A DNA stretch of 64,000 bases from positions 1,830,501-1,894,500 of the forward strand of contig NZ_CP133605.1 of assembly GCF_031199965.1 (NCBI RefSeq), written 5' to 3'. Below the pieces are notes generated by a model. That model worked only from the letters and a program-made list of their open reading frames with translations. It did no database searches and was not told where the DNA came from. The position numbers were made by a program, and so were the translations under genes. Of this stretch, positions 38,032 through 48,922 are shown piece after piece. This DNA is from Paenibacillus sp. D2_2 (GTDB lineage Bacteria > Bacillota > Bacilli > Paenibacillales > Paenibacillaceae). Each line of letters starts with the position of its first letter. The stretch's first letter is position 1.

Positions 38032-39756
38032 ATGAGTCAACTGCAAGGAGAAATTATTTGGGCGCAAGCCACTTCATCCCATCTAGGCAGCTATGAAGAA
38101 GCATATGAGAATTTTAATTGGGAGGATGTTGAGAAGCAATTCTCATGGTATGAGACTGGCAAGGTGAATATGGCCTATGAGGCAATAGATCGCCATGTCG
38201 ATGCAGGCAATGGGGATCGTATTGCTTTGCAATTTAGTGACGCTAATCGTAATGAATCCTATACCTTTAAGGAACTGAAGGAGCAGACAAACCGGTTTGC
38301 CAATCTGCTGCGCAGCCGTGGAGTAGTGAAGGGAGACCGTGTGTTTATTTTTATGCCACGCAGCCCTGAGCTCTATATTGCTCTCCTGGGTACGCTGAAG
38401 GTTGGTGCAGTCGTTGGTCCTTTGTTTGAAGCTTTTATGGAGACTGCAGTTAAAGACAGGCTGGAGGACAGTGGAGCAGCTGCGCTCGTTACAACCCCGG
38501 CTTTACTGTCACGCGTGAAGCGTGATGAACTACCTCTGCTGAAGACAATATTTGTCGTAGGCGAGGAAGTTGAGGCTGGTGAAGGCATCGTTGATTATCA
38601 TTCGGAAATGAAGTTGGAATCACCTGAAGCGGAGATAGAGTGGGTGAACCGAGAGGATGGAATGATTCTCCATTATACCTCTGGTTCAACAGGAAGACCG
38701 AAGGGTGTATATCACGTTCACAATGCTATGCTTCAGCATTATCATACGGGCAGTGTTGTTCTTGATCTTCATGAAGGAGACGTATATTGGTGCACCGCCG
38801 ATCCAGGCTGGGTAACGGGAACATCGTACGGGATATTTGCTCCATGGCTTCATGGGGTAACGAATGTAGTCCGTGGAGGAAGATTTAGTCCTGGAGATTG
38901 GTATTCTAATATAGAACGCAATAAGGTAACTGTATGGTACAGTGCTCCTACCGCCTTCCGTATGTTCATGGGAGCAGGAGATGATATCGTTAAACAGCAC
39001 GATCTCTCCTCATTAAGGCATGTACTCTCTGTAGGAGAGCCGCTTAATCCGGAGGTCGTACGTTGGGGATATAAAGTATATGGTCAAAGGATTCACGATA
39101 CATGGTGGATGACGGAGACAGGCGGGCAACTGATCTGTAACTATCCGTCAATGCCGATTAAGCCAGGTTCCATGGGCAAGCCGGTACCAGGTATCGAAGC
39201 TGCGATTATCGATGATAACGGGAAGGAGCTACCACCTAACCGGATGGGCAATTTGGCAATTCGTACACCATGGCCGTCGATGATGCGCCTCATCTGGAAC
39301 AATGCGCCAAAGTATGAGGAATATTTCCGTATTCCGGGATGGTACATTTCCGGTGATACGGCTTATATGGATGAAGACGGCTATTTCTGGTTCCAGGGCC
39401 GGATCGATGACGTGATCAACTCCTCAGGCGAACGTATAGGGCCTTTCGAAGTTGAGAGCAAGCTGGTTGAACACCCTGCTGTAGCCGAGGCAGGAGTCAT
39501 CGGCAAGCCCGATCCGGTTCGCGGTGAGATTATCAAGGCTTTTATCTCTCTGCGAGAAGGATATGTAGCAACAGATGAGCTTAAGGCTGAAATTTCCCGT
39601 TTCGTAAAAGAGGGATTGTCGGCACACGCAGCTCCTCGCGAGATTGAGTTCAAGGATAAGTTGCCTAAGACTCGCTCCGGCAAAATCATGCGCCGAGTTC
39701 TGAAGGCTTGGGAGTTGAATCTACCGACCGGGGATCTATCTACAATTGAGGACTAG
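38032..39756 (+). CDS. acsA: Acetyl-CoA synthetase
   Basis: A 574-residue AMP-forming ligase that activates acetate to acetyl-CoA. The AMP-binding signature is LHYTSGSTGRPKGVYH, followed by WCTADPGWVTG, DTWWMTETGG and YWFQGRIDDVI-type YFWFQGRIDDVINSSG. The C-terminal acylation motif PKTRSGKIMRR carries the catalytic lysine, the residue AcuA acetylates in Bacillus. Start after AAGGAGGAT. It faces acuA, and a strong bidirectional terminator separates it from the penicillin-binding protein gene. Confidence 0.95.
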   Translation: MSQLQGEIIWAQATSSHLGSYEEAYENFNWEDVEKQFSWYETGKVNMAYEAIDRHVDAGNGDRIALQFSDANRNESYTFKELKEQTNRFANLLRSRGVVKGDRVFIFMPRSPELYIALLGTLKVGAVVGPLFEAFMETAVKDRLEDSGAAALVTTPALLSRVKRDELPLLKTIFVVGEEVEAGEGIVDYHSEMKLESPEAEIEWVNREDGMILHYTSGSTGRPKGVYHVHNAMLQHYHTGSVVLDLHEGDVYWCTADPGWVTGTSYGIFAPWLHGVTNVVRGGRFSPGDWYSNIERNKVTVWYSAPTAFRMFMGAGDDIVKQHDLSSLRHVLSVGEPLNPEVVRWGYKVYGQRIHDTWWMTETGGQLICNYPSMPIKPGSMGKPVPGIEAAIIDDNGKELPPNRMGNLAIRTPWPSMMRLIWNNAPKYEEYFRIPGWYISGDTAYMDEDGYFWFQGRIDDVINSSGERIGPFEVESKLVEHPAVAEAGVIGKPDPVRGEIIKAFISLREGYVATDELKAEISRFVKEGLSAHAAPREIEFKDKLPKTRSGKIMRRVLKAWELNLPTGDLSTIED

Positions 39757-39789
39757 AGGGAGTTCACTAGTAATCTGAATTATAAATAC

Positions 39790-39825
39790 AGAGGGTTCCA
39801 GGAAGATATCTTCCTGGAACCCTCT
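39790..39825. terminator. Bidirectional terminator between acsA and the PBP gene
   Basis: A perfect 18-bp palindromic stem, AGAGGGTTCCAGGAAGAT with its complement, lies between convergent genes. Confidence 0.85.
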
Positions 39826-39849
39826 GTTTGTGTTGTATTGGCTTAAACT

Positions 39850-42800
39850 TTAGTTTCCGAATTTAACTGGTGATGATGGGATTGATTCCCCTTTGCTGCT
39901 ATATGCGGTAACCTTGATCCAGCCGCCTTCAGCTTCACTCTGGAAGCTGTACTGCGTTCTTGGCGTAGAGCCAATATTGGAGTAGGATCCGTCCGAGGAA
40001 TCGGAAATATAGATGCTGTAGCTTGTTACATGATCATCGGTTGCATTTGCAGCCCAACTGACCGTGTACTGCCCATTCTCTCCGTGGATACTCACTTGAC
40101 CGGGAGCCGCTGGCAACGCTTGACCATTCGAAGGATCTTCAGGATCAAGCGGCCATGGCAGTTCTTCATCCGGATTAGTCTGTTCCGGAATCCAGGCGTT
40201 GCTGACGATCGCGCTCGGCACGGATTCCTTGCCGGCGACATCAACCGCAGTTACATAATATGCGAGCGCTGATTCACCTGAATCGGTGATCTGAGTAGCT
40301 TCACCCGCAAGTGCTACCTTTCCGGTGTTCTGGTAAGTAACACCGTCTGTAGAACGATACAAGCGATAACCTACAACATCGCTCTCATTATTCTTATTGA
40401 AGGTAATACTGGCTGATCCGTTCTCACTCTTCAGTCTGACATTAATCGGTGCCGCAGGAGCTGCACCGTCATCGACCCGTGGATCGATTTTGTTCGGAGC
40501 GTCTTCTCCAGCATCATTTGGCATATAGTAGTCCAATGACTTATGGCCGCCTTTCATGACAGAGAAAGCGTGCTGCAGCTCTTCAATTAAATCTTTAATT
40601 GGCTTTGCTCGCTTTACGACTACTTTATCCCGAACCATATCAGAAGGAGTTGCTTCCTGTGGAATATAGTTGACGCCATCATAAGTGATATATTTCATTC
40701 TCACCAATACGTCATCAGGTTCAGTAGGCACATATTTAACATTGAAAATATCGGTAACGAGCTTACCAGCCTCTCTCGTCAAATCTGTTGGCAGCTTGCC
40801 GCTATAGCCAGAGACAGTTTTGGAGACGATGCCGTCAGGCTTCGTAAATTGTGGTGTAACGAACAATTCTTTCTCGTTCTCGGTCACTTCGTTCATGACC
40901 AAAGCCCAGATCGAGCGCGCTCGGGATTTGCCGGCATCGGATAGTGTGTTGGCAGGTTCTTTGTAACCGATCCATATTCCGAGCGTTACGTCTGGAGAAT
41001 ACCCCATGAACCAGACATTGGCATAATTTTGCGTCGTACCAGTCTTGCCGACAACTGGGATTTTGCCATAATTATTGAAAGCTGATTTGATCGATTTACC
41101 GGTTCGTCTGTAATAACGGTACGCAGCATGTCGGTCATTAGATAAGCAGTCTGCTCTGAGAATACCCGCTCCGGTTCGACCTTGTGCTTGTAGACGACCT
41201 TACCTTTGGAATCGGTGATCTTCTCAATCATATAGGCATCTGTGAAATTCCCACCGTTGGCGATGGAACTATAAGCATTTGTCAGTTCCTCAACGGACAC
41301 CCCACGCGTAAGACCACCTAGCACGCCTGTCGTTGCTCCGTTATCCTTTTCATCCAATGTGGTAATTCCGAGCTTTCTAGCGAAGTCCCAGGCCTTCTCA
41401 ATGCCGACGATATCGTTGAACACTCTCAGCGCCGGTATATTCCTGGACTCATTCAAGGCGGTACGAGCTGTAACCAGACCTTTATAGCCACCACTAGAGT
41501 TGACCGGTATATGGTACCCCTTCTGGTAGTCGCGCAGAATGATCGGCGAATCATCAATAATACTGGCCGGTTGGACTAGCCCGGCCTCCATAGCTGGTAA
41601 ATAGGCGGCGATCGGTTTCATCGTTGAACCAGGCTGCCTAACCATCTGTGTTGCGTAGTTCATCTGCTCGGTGTAGAAATCCCGGCCTTCAATCATGCCA
41701 AGTATGGCTCCGGTATGATTATCCAACATCATTCCAGCAACTTGCTCAAGTCCTTTGGTCTCGCTGTAAGGAGAGAAGTTATCGGCGTTGTCGGATACCT
41801 TATGCATCGAGTTGTATACTTTCTTGTCAATCGTTGTGTATACTCGATAGCCTCCGGTTAACAATTCTTGACGTGCTTCCTCAATCATTTGCGGATTTTT
41901 GGAAACTTCCTCTTTGGTCATGTTCGGGTTGTTCAACATCGCAATGACGATGGCTGCTTGTCGTTCAGTCTCCAACATGAGATAAGGGAAAGTCTCATAG
42001 GCTTTCTTCGTCTGCGGCGCGAGTGCACCCTTGATATCGAAGGCAAGTGCCGTCTGATATTGCTCATTTGTTATTTTGTTCTCTTCTAGCATTCTCTGTA
42101 GCACGAGACGCTGTCTCTTCAGTGCGCGATTGAATGCATCTTCATTGAATTCGCCTTTGCCGTTATATGCGGAGTAAGCGGATGGAAGCTGCGGCAATCC
42201 AGCCAGATAGGCTGACTCCGCGATATTCAGATCATTTAGATTAGAAATATTGAAGATGCCTTTTGCCGCTGCTTTAATGCCATAAACCTGATAGCCATTA
42301 GAACCGTTACCGAACGGTACCTTATTTAGATAAGCGGTTAAAATTTCTGGTTTAGACAGAAAACGTTCCAGCCGCAATGCGAGCAGCATTTCTTTAATTT
42401 TGCGGTCGCTTGTACGATCCAGATTCAGGAAGACGCGGCGTGCCAGCTGTTGAGTCAGCGTACTGCCTCCGGTCTGCACATCTTCTTTAAGTAATTTCTC
42501 TTTGACGGCACGCATCGTACCTTTGAAATCGATACCCTTATGATCATAGAAATGATTGTCCTCGATAGCGAGTAACGCATCGATTACAGAAGTAGGGATC
42601 TCCTCGGTACTTATTGGCCGCCGATCTTCTTCAGTACGAAGCTGGCCGATTGGATCACCGTTGCGGAAGTACGCAAATCCAGTGATTTCGTTATATGCGA
42701 TTTTCTGCTCAATATCTTCCCGTGAACGTACAGGGTCATCTTTAACGATAGAGGTTACATATCCGAAGACAGCCCCTCCTGCAAAGAGAACTCCAGCAAT

Positions 42801-42968
42801 AATAAGCACTATGAGGACGCTGAACGTCGTCCATACCCAACGCCATTTGCTGCGTTTACGGGGAGGTTTCTTGCTTTTCGCGCTCTTATCGCTCTTCTCG
42901 CTTCTGTTGCTCCGGGAGATTCCTTGGCCTTGCGCCCGTCCGGAGCTTTTATCGTTCTCATGAGCCAT
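39850..42968 (-). CDS. Class A penicillin-binding protein with C-terminal Fn3 domains (one frameshift)
   Basis: A bifunctional peptidoglycan synthase of about 1039 aa. A basic Ser/Lys-rich cytoplasmic tail and one membrane span (VLIVLIIAGVLFAGG) precede the glycosyltransferase (EDNHFYDHKGIDFKG, GGSTLTQQLARR) and the transpeptidase with RQPGSTMKP (active serine), SRN and VVGKTGTT. Residues from about 830 form two Fn3-like repeats (APAAPINVRL..., LPAAPGQVSI...), an extension found in some Bacillota PBP1 proteins. One G appears lost near 41105, shifting DG-TGKSIKSAF. Start at 42968 after AAAGGAGG. Confidence 0.9.
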
Positions 42969-43074
42969 GCAGTATCCTCCTTTATAACAAGCAACATTAT
43001 AGCATAAAAATGAGGAATATGACTGTTTTTTCGCATTTATTGCCGATTTCGGATCATTACGCTTATTTACAAAA

Positions 43075-43330
43075 TGTGTGTGTTCAAAAAGGCCGTTTTT
43101 CAGCACCGAAGCTTATGCTTCCGAGGTGCGTTTCTTCGAAACGCTTCAGTTGGATGAAGCTAGGGACGAAAGGAGCGGAGCGTAGGCAAAACCTACGTGA
43201 GCACCTAAAATGTTTCGTAGGAAACATGACTTCGTAAGCATTTGCTTGGCCCGGCTGAATTCAAGATTTGATGTCGAATAGCTTCCTGATCTACATCGTG
43301 ATCAAAAGTGGACTTTTTGAACAACCTCTA
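43075..43330 (+). repeat. Foldback repeat, copy H (largest)
   Basis: The longest copy seen. It has ends GTGTTCAAAAAGGCC and GGACTTTTTGAACAACCTCT, the CGTAGG-CAAAA-CCTACG hairpin, and two inserted modules: GCGTTTC-TTC-GAAACGC with GAAGC-TTAT-GCTTC on the left, and ATGTTTC-GTAG-GAAACAT with AAGC-ATTT-GCTT on the right. Confidence 0.88.
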
Positions 43331-43399
43331 AATAAAACGGGAGAATGAGATACAAAAGGGGAATAAAGGAAGGGCTTGGAAAAGGAAATTCTATTATGA

Positions 43400-43440
43400 A
43401 AAAAGCTGCTCCAGGGCCCTGAAGACCTTGGAGCAGCTTG
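43400..43440 (-). terminator. Terminator of rpsD
   Basis: AAGCTGCTCCA / TGGAGCAGCTT stem (43403-43413, 43429-43439) followed on the minus strand by TTTTTTC. Confidence 0.85.
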
Positions 43441-43455
43441 ATTAGCGAACAGATA

Positions 43456-44055
43456 TTAACGGTTGTAGAATTCGACGATTTGTTTTTCGTCGATATCTTG
43501 GGACAATTCAGCGCGTTCTGGCAAACGAATGAATTTGCCTTCCATAGCGTTGTCGTTGTACTCAAGATATGCAGGAAGATGCGAACGGTTTTCCAAAGCT
43601 TCTTTAACAGAAGATTGGCCGCGGCTTCTTTCACGAAGGCTGATAACATCGCCCAAGCTTACGCGAGCAGAAGGGATGTTTACTTTTTTGCCGTTAACAG
43701 TGATGTGTCCATGGGATACCAATTGACGTGCGCCTGCACGGGAATTAGCAAAACCAAGACGATATACAAGGTTGTCCAGGCGGCTTTCAAGCAAGATCAT
43801 GAAGTTCTCACCGGCAATACCTTGCATTTTTTGTGCTTTTTCAAACAATGTACGGAATTGTTTTTCACCCAAACCATACATATGACGCAGTTTTTGTTTC
43901 TCCATCAACTGCATACCATAGTTGCTGATTTTTCTCCGTTGGTTAGCACCATGTTGTCCCGGAGGGAAAGGGCGTTTCAAATCTTTGCCAGTACCGCTCA
44001 AAGAAATGCCAAGGCGGCGGCTGAGTTTAAATTTAGGACCAGTGTAACGTGCCAT
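43456..44055 (-). CDS. rpsD: 30S ribosomal protein S4
   Basis: 199 residues, full length. It binds 16S rRNA early in small-subunit assembly and represses its own mRNA in Bacillus. The start [16 protein letters not shown] is typical, and the S4 RNA-binding domain [19 protein letters not shown] ... [10 protein letters not shown] is present. It has an AAAGGAG ribosome site, a long structured leader with a strong promoter, and a terminator, so it is a single-gene transcript as in B. subtilis. Confidence 0.97.
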   Translation of the reverse strand: MARYTGPKFKLSRRLGISLSGTGKDLKRPFPPGQHGANQRRKISNYGMQLMEKQKLRHMYGLGEKQFRTLFEKAQKMQGIAGENFMILLESRLDNLVYRLGFANSRAGARQLVSHGHITVNGKKVNIPSARVSLGDVISLRERSRGQSSVKEALENRSHLPAYLEYNDNAMEGKFIRLPERAELSQDIDEKQIVEFYNR

Positions 44056-44059
44056 TGTA

Positions 44060-44252
44060 TAATAGACTCCTTTTTTACGTTTATTTATTGTAGGGTTCTA
44101 TTTTGCGCGGATTTTGTTTGGTTGTGCGGTGGATAGAAATAATACCGCTCTCTGACAAGAAAGTTCAGCCGCTGTCCTGTCAGCAACAAAATCCGAGAGG
44201 GTGCTCGCAATGGTTATGCCCTAAGAAAGACTCTATCCAGTCTTAATCAACA
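44060..44252 (-). promoter_or_regulatory. Structured rpsD leader (probable S4 autoregulatory site)
   Basis: The roughly 190-base 5' UTR has a long-range 11-bp stem CGGATTTTGTT / AACAAAATCCG (44186-44196 with 44108-44118 on the map), enclosing a CTGACA/TGTCAG hairpin; an AAGACT/AGTCTT hairpin lies near the 5' end. Firmicute rpsD leaders are bound by S4 to block translation; assignment here is by position and structure. Confidence 0.6.
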
Positions 44253-44258
44253 ATAAAT

Positions 44259-44286
44259 ATTATATGAAATTGATGTACAATGTCAA
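44259..44286 (-). promoter_or_regulatory. Sigma-A promoter of rpsD
   Basis: On the minus strand consensus TTGACA (44286-44281) and consensus TATAAT (44264-44259) are separated by 16 bases. Predicted transcript start near 44252. Confidence 0.8.
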
Positions 44287-44548
44287 GTATGTGTTTTTGT
44301 TTATAAAGCTCGAAAATTGTCGATAGGGCATTAGTCCTAAAAATATGGGACAAAATGAAGGATTTTTGATGCAAAATAGTAAAATTGATAGTAAAATGAT
44401 CACTGATAGCAAACTTTAAAAAATTAATTTTTTGAAACAACTATTATAATTAAGGAAATATGTGATATTTTTATACTCCGGGCAGAGTCATTTTAGCTTC
44501 GCTGTATATTAAGTCGCTGCTGGATGGCAGTGAAAAGGAGCTTTTACT

Positions 44549-46537
44549 ATGGCAGAACAATCACGAATAGGCGTGACGATGACGTTCAGAGCAAATTCAG
44601 ATTTGCCTATGCCGCTGAGAATAAAAGAGGAAGATCATACGGAACAGAAGAATTGGCTGGAGCAACTAGATATTAATGTTTTTGATTTTCCGTATCTGGA
44701 CACGCTTTTGATGGCGTCGTATTCGGATTGGCTCCCGCAGCAGCCCTCTTTTCCTGACTCACATCAAGCAGGGTGGTTTCTCGCCAATTACCTCGGAGAA
44801 ATTCTTATCTCTCAGCCGCTGACACAGCTTGATATCTCAAATCAACTTATGATTTCTAACAACTTAAGAGAGGTACTTGAACAAAAAGGCACTCTGTCTG
44901 TCAAAGATCAGAAAGGCGCCTATGTTCTGTCACCGATCAAGACACGCCATAACCATGAGGTCTTTGCTGTATTAGGTTGCCATATTAATGATGTGAATGA
45001 GAGTCAGTTCCCATTTGCAGAAATGATTGTCAACACGGCTGCTCAGCATCTCATAGCCTGCTTCTATAAAAGGTTCGAGGCTTTGTTCGTAGAAGACCTA
45101 CTGGATGCCCAGAATCAGGCGAAGCGTGAAGAGCAGCGTCGGGCCATGCTGTTTCAAGTGATCCAGCGCCTCTCTGATAAGATTGATGTTGATTCCGTTC
45201 TGAAGGAAGTGTTCGAACGGATTGCGGGTATGTATCCTAACGCAAGGGTAGAATTGTTAATGTCCAAGACCATCCAAGTCGTGATCCTCGAATTAGAACG
45301 CTGCAACTTCAAGGTGAGCATGACAGTATGTGCGTACGGGCATTTATGGATGGAGTCATGCTGTGGGGGACAAGCAGGATGACGACGGAAGCAGCTATAC
45401 CGAGATTGCCGTTCCGTTAATCGGCAAGCAGGGCGCCTATGGGGTGCTGCATTTATTCCTCCACGATGAGATCGAAGAGGCAGATTTGCAGCTAATCGGT
45501 ATACTGGGGATACGGCAGGCACTGCCTTTGAGAACGCCAAGCTGTATGAGCAGTCGAATCTGTTGATTAGCGAGCTCCGTCTGATTAACGAGTTGGTCAA
45601 ACGGCTGAATCAGAGTTTACGCCTGAAGGAAGTTTTCAAATTTGCAACAGAAGAGCTGTTGTCAATCTTCAAAGCGGAATATTGCTGTATCTCACAATTG
45701 GATAAAGAGACAGATTGCTTCGAAATCATGTCATCCAATTTTCCTAGAATATACAAAGAGTTCTTTCCTAAAGATTATGGATTCAACGGACTGGTCTACT
45801 CCACGCGTGAACCGATCATTCTGTCCGATTACCAGGCTTATGGGAAAATATCTTCCAAATTCATGGAGGAGACCCTGTCACGTTCGCTAATTGCAGCGCC
45901 GATCATTGTGCGCGGTGAGGTAAGTGGGGCGATCATGATTGCTCACCGGGAGGAACGCTTCTTCTCCTACGATAATTACAAGCTGTTGCAGATTCTTTCG
46001 CAGCATATTGGACTTGCGATCGCTAACGCTTCACTGCATGCCGAAGTACGCAGAATGGCGAATCGCGATATGTTGACCGAGCTGTACGCGCGACATTATT
46101 TGGACGAGTCGGTGCAGAAGCATCAACGCAAAGATGAGGGTGGGTCGCTGATTGTTGTCGATATAGATCAATTCAAAGGGATCAACGACACTTACGGCCA
46201 TCAGATCGGCGATAAAATATTGCGACAGGTTAGTTCTATTATCAGAAGCACGATTCGCAAGACGGATATCGCGGCTCGTTGGGGAGGCGAGGAACTAGCA
46301 ATTTATTTGCCGGGTGCCGATGTCGAGAGCGGATATCAAATCGCTGAAACGATCCGCTACCGGGTCGCCGCTGAGACCGATCCGAAGGTTAGCGTATCTT
46401 GCGGCATAGCCGAATGGACAAGGGATAGCGAGAAGATCAGTGTTGAATCCTTGTTCTATTATGCTGATATGGCTCTGTACAAAGCGAAGAACAATGGTAG
46501 AAATCAGACGCATATCGGTCTAAATCCAGAATTATAG
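44549..46537 (+). CDS. dgcP: GAF-GGDEF diguanylate cyclase, DgcP-like (three frameshifts)
   Basis: Cytoplasmic c-di-GMP synthase of about 664 aa. An N-terminal region of unknown fold (to about 190) and two GAF-type sensor domains are followed by a GGDEF domain from about residue 500 with RDMLTELYARHYLD, VDIDQFKGINDTYGH and the active-site RWGGEELAIYLP. GGEEL is an accepted active variant. One-base losses near 45258, 45362 and 45509, the last two in G runs, break the first GAF region only; joins are clean. B. subtilis dgcP (ytrP) has the same domains and lies by rpsD, supporting the symbol. RBS AAAAGGAG. Confidence 0.85.
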
Positions 46538-46672
46538 CAATTCATTAGGGACGTCCAGAGGGGCGTCCCTTTTCTAATTATGGCCTGATGAATAGTTTCC
46601 TAATGGGGGACAGCCTACTACTGCATGAGTTCTATAAAACGGATAAGTGTAGTAGAGGAGTCTGATCGCCAT

Positions 46673-47509
46673 ATGAGAATGCTGTTATCTGTTATTAAGT
46701 TAGCTATTGTATTTGGTCTTGTTCTCTCCGTGGCGGCTTGTCAAATTGGGGAGACGAGGACAGCGAAGGATTGGTTCGATCTCAGCTATGCGGGCCTTGC
46801 AGGTCATGAACAGCTGACTTTCCAAGGCAATGCAGTTCTCGCTCGTGGGAAGCAGGAGAAGATTGAGGATTCGTTCGCTTATGTCGGTGAGTTGAATGAT
46901 CATCATGAATTAAGTATGCGTACGGTTCTCCCTAATGGACAGGGGAATAAACTGCAGACTGCAGAAGTCCAGACCAAGCAAGGCCTTGAAGCGAAGCTAC
47001 GCTGGCAGGGAGGGACTTGGAAGATCGCATCTTCTAATGCCACCGCTTTAACCCGTGGTATAGCCAGGTTGAATCCATTAGACCAGTTAGAGGATATTCG
47101 TAGGGTTAGTAAGAAGAATGTCTCGTTGGAGAAGGGCGCTGCAAGGGGGACAAAGGTGCTACGGATTGAGCTCGATCCTCAGGAGGCCAAGCAGCAGCTG
47201 AAGGCTAAGCTGGACGGTGAGATGGAGGGGATTCGATCAGACTGGAGCGGTAAGCTGAATCAGGTCAGCTCGAAGCATTCGTCTGAGATCGAGACAGAGG
47301 TGAAAAATCTATGGGTGAATGGGAATAAGCAGCTGGAACAAATGCTGGAGCGAGCGGATGCCAAGGTTATCTATTATTTGACCGTGAATCGTAAGACGGG
47401 TCTTCCGACCAGGCTAATATCCGAGACTAGGTTATCTTATCCGAATCCGCTTGGATTTGACGAATATGAAGTGCTCTATACAGATAATCAGTTTTCGAAG
47501 ATTAAGTAA
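46673..47509 (+). CDS. Lipoprotein of unknown function
   Basis: 278 residues with a type II signal peptide (lipobox LSVAAC, Cys-23), so anchored outside the membrane. The mature part is polar and partly helical, with LDPQEAKQQLKAKLDGEMEG in the middle and a beta-rich end (YYLTVNRKTGLPTRLISETR) that resembles LppX/outer-surface-type folds only loosely. An upstream in-frame ATG at 46625 would put 16 extra residues before the signal; the ATG at 46673 has GAGGAG upstream. A hairpin follows. Function unknown. Confidence 0.65.
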   Translation: MRMLLSVIKLAIVFGLVLSVAACQIGETRTAKDWFDLSYAGLAGHEQLTFQGNAVLARGKQEKIEDSFAYVGELNDHHELSMRTVLPNGQGNKLQTAEVQTKQGLEAKLRWQGGTWKIASSNATALTRGIARLNPLDQLEDIRRVSKKNVSLEKGAARGTKVLRIELDPQEAKQQLKAKLDGEMEGIRSDWSGKLNQVSSKHSSEIETEVKNLWVNGNKQLEQMLERADAKVIYYLTVNRKTGLPTRLISETRLSYPNPLGFDEYEVLYTDNQFSKIK

Positions 47510-47570
47510 GTGTTTAAAATCTGTATATGTATGTGTTCAATTTCCTTCGGGATCTAATACGGAATTTTTT

Positions 47571-47614
47571 GAAAAACCCATTAAGTCAGCCCTTGAGCGG
47601 GCTGACTTAATGGG
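47571..47614. terminator. Strong hairpin after the lipoprotein gene
   Basis: A perfect 17-bp stem ACCCATTAAGTCAGCCC with its complement and a 6-base loop. The T-run is on the minus-strand side (TTTTTC), so it terminates best in that direction; on the plus strand it may protect the transcript end. Confidence 0.7.
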
Positions 47615-47725
47615 TCTTAGTGGTACAATAATGAAGAATTAACCATTGTTCAACTAATGATCTGTTTGGTTATGGGCAACGATTTATTACTGCCCATTAT
47701 GTGATGAGGAGGCGCAGGAAGAATT

Positions 47726-48841
47726 ATGAGAGACCCTAGAATTCAAAAGTTAGCAGAAAATCTCGTGGGCTATTCCGTTGATGTTCAGCCTGGCGAGAAT
47801 GTGCTTATTGAGATGATCGGCGATGAACGTGATCTAATTAAAGCGATTGTTGAAGAAGTAGGTAAGAAGGGCGGACATGCCTTCGTAGAATTAACGGACA
47901 AGGCGCTGCAAAGCGCACAATTGAAGTATGCGACTGAGGAAGGTATTAAGGCATGGGCCGAATATGACCTGCACAGAATGCAGATGATGGACTGCTATAT
48001 TGGGATCCGGGCTGGATCGAACGTGAACGATATGTCCGATGTTCCGGAAGACAAGATGAAATTGTACAATGCCCATTATCAGCATCCGGTTCATAGTGAG
48101 CAGCGTGTCAAGCATACAAAATGGGTAGTGCTTCGCTATCCAAATGCAAGTATGGCTCAGCTTGCTAATGTAAGCACAGAGGCATTCGAGGATTTCTACT
48201 TTGATGTATGCAATCTCGATTATGCTAAGATGGACCTCGCTCAAGACGCACTTGCCGATCTGATGCAGCGTACCGACAAGGTTCGCATCGTAAGCCCAGG
48301 TACTGATCTGAGCTTCTCGATCAAAGGCATCGGCGCTGAGAAATGCTCTGGTCAGAAGAATATTCCTGATGGAGAGGTCTACAGCGCTCCAGTACGTGAT
48401 TCTGTTAACGGTACAATCAGCTATAATGCTGCTACTCTGTACAACGGCATCACCTTTGAGAATATTAAATTCCGCTTTGAGAATGGTAAAATTGTCGAGG
48501 CAACCAGCAATGATACAGCTCGTCTGAATGAAATCCTCAACTCTGATGAGGGAGCTAGATATATCGGTGAATTTGCCATCGGCTTTAACCCGTACATTCT
48601 TCATCCAATGAAGGACATTTTGTTCGATGAGAAGATTGCTGGCAGCCTGCACTTTACTCCAGGGCAAGCTTATGATGTGACAGATAACGGCAATCGCTCC
48701 TCGATCCATTGGGATCTGGTACTTATACAGCGCCCTGAATACGGCGGCGGTGAAATCTATTTCGACGATGTATTGATCCGCAAGGACGGTATTTTCATCA
48801 TTCCTGAACTTGTAGGCTTGAATCCAGAAAACCTCAAATAA
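47726..48841 (+). CDS. Aminopeptidase, M29 (AmpS/PepS) family
   Basis: A 371-residue cytoplasmic metallo-aminopeptidase. Matches the M29 layout: RIQKLAENLVGYSVDVQPGE at the start, KNIPDGEVYSAPV with the first metal glutamate, IGEFAIGFN with the second, and later His/Asp ligands in GSLHFTPGQAYD and SSIHWDLVL. Length is slightly below the usual 410 aa. GAGGAGGCG upstream. A single gene. Confidence 0.88.
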   Translation: MRDPRIQKLAENLVGYSVDVQPGENVLIEMIGDERDLIKAIVEEVGKKGGHAFVELTDKALQSAQLKYATEEGIKAWAEYDLHRMQMMDCYIGIRAGSNVNDMSDVPEDKMKLYNAHYQHPVHSEQRVKHTKWVVLRYPNASMAQLANVSTEAFEDFYFDVCNLDYAKMDLAQDALADLMQRTDKVRIVSPGTDLSFSIKGIGAEKCSGQKNIPDGEVYSAPVRDSVNGTISYNAATLYNGITFENIKFRFENGKIVEATSNDTARLNEILNSDEGARYIGEFAIGFNPYILHPMKDILFDEKIAGSLHFTPGQAYDVTDNGNRSSIHWDLVLIQRPEYGGGEIYFDDVLIRKDGIFIIPELVGLNPENLK

Positions 48842-48922
48842 TGTGAAAATTCCTTGCCTGGAAAGCGGATTCAAGGTATCATGAAATTGTATAAATTACA
48901 GTAACGACGCGGAGGGATCCCT

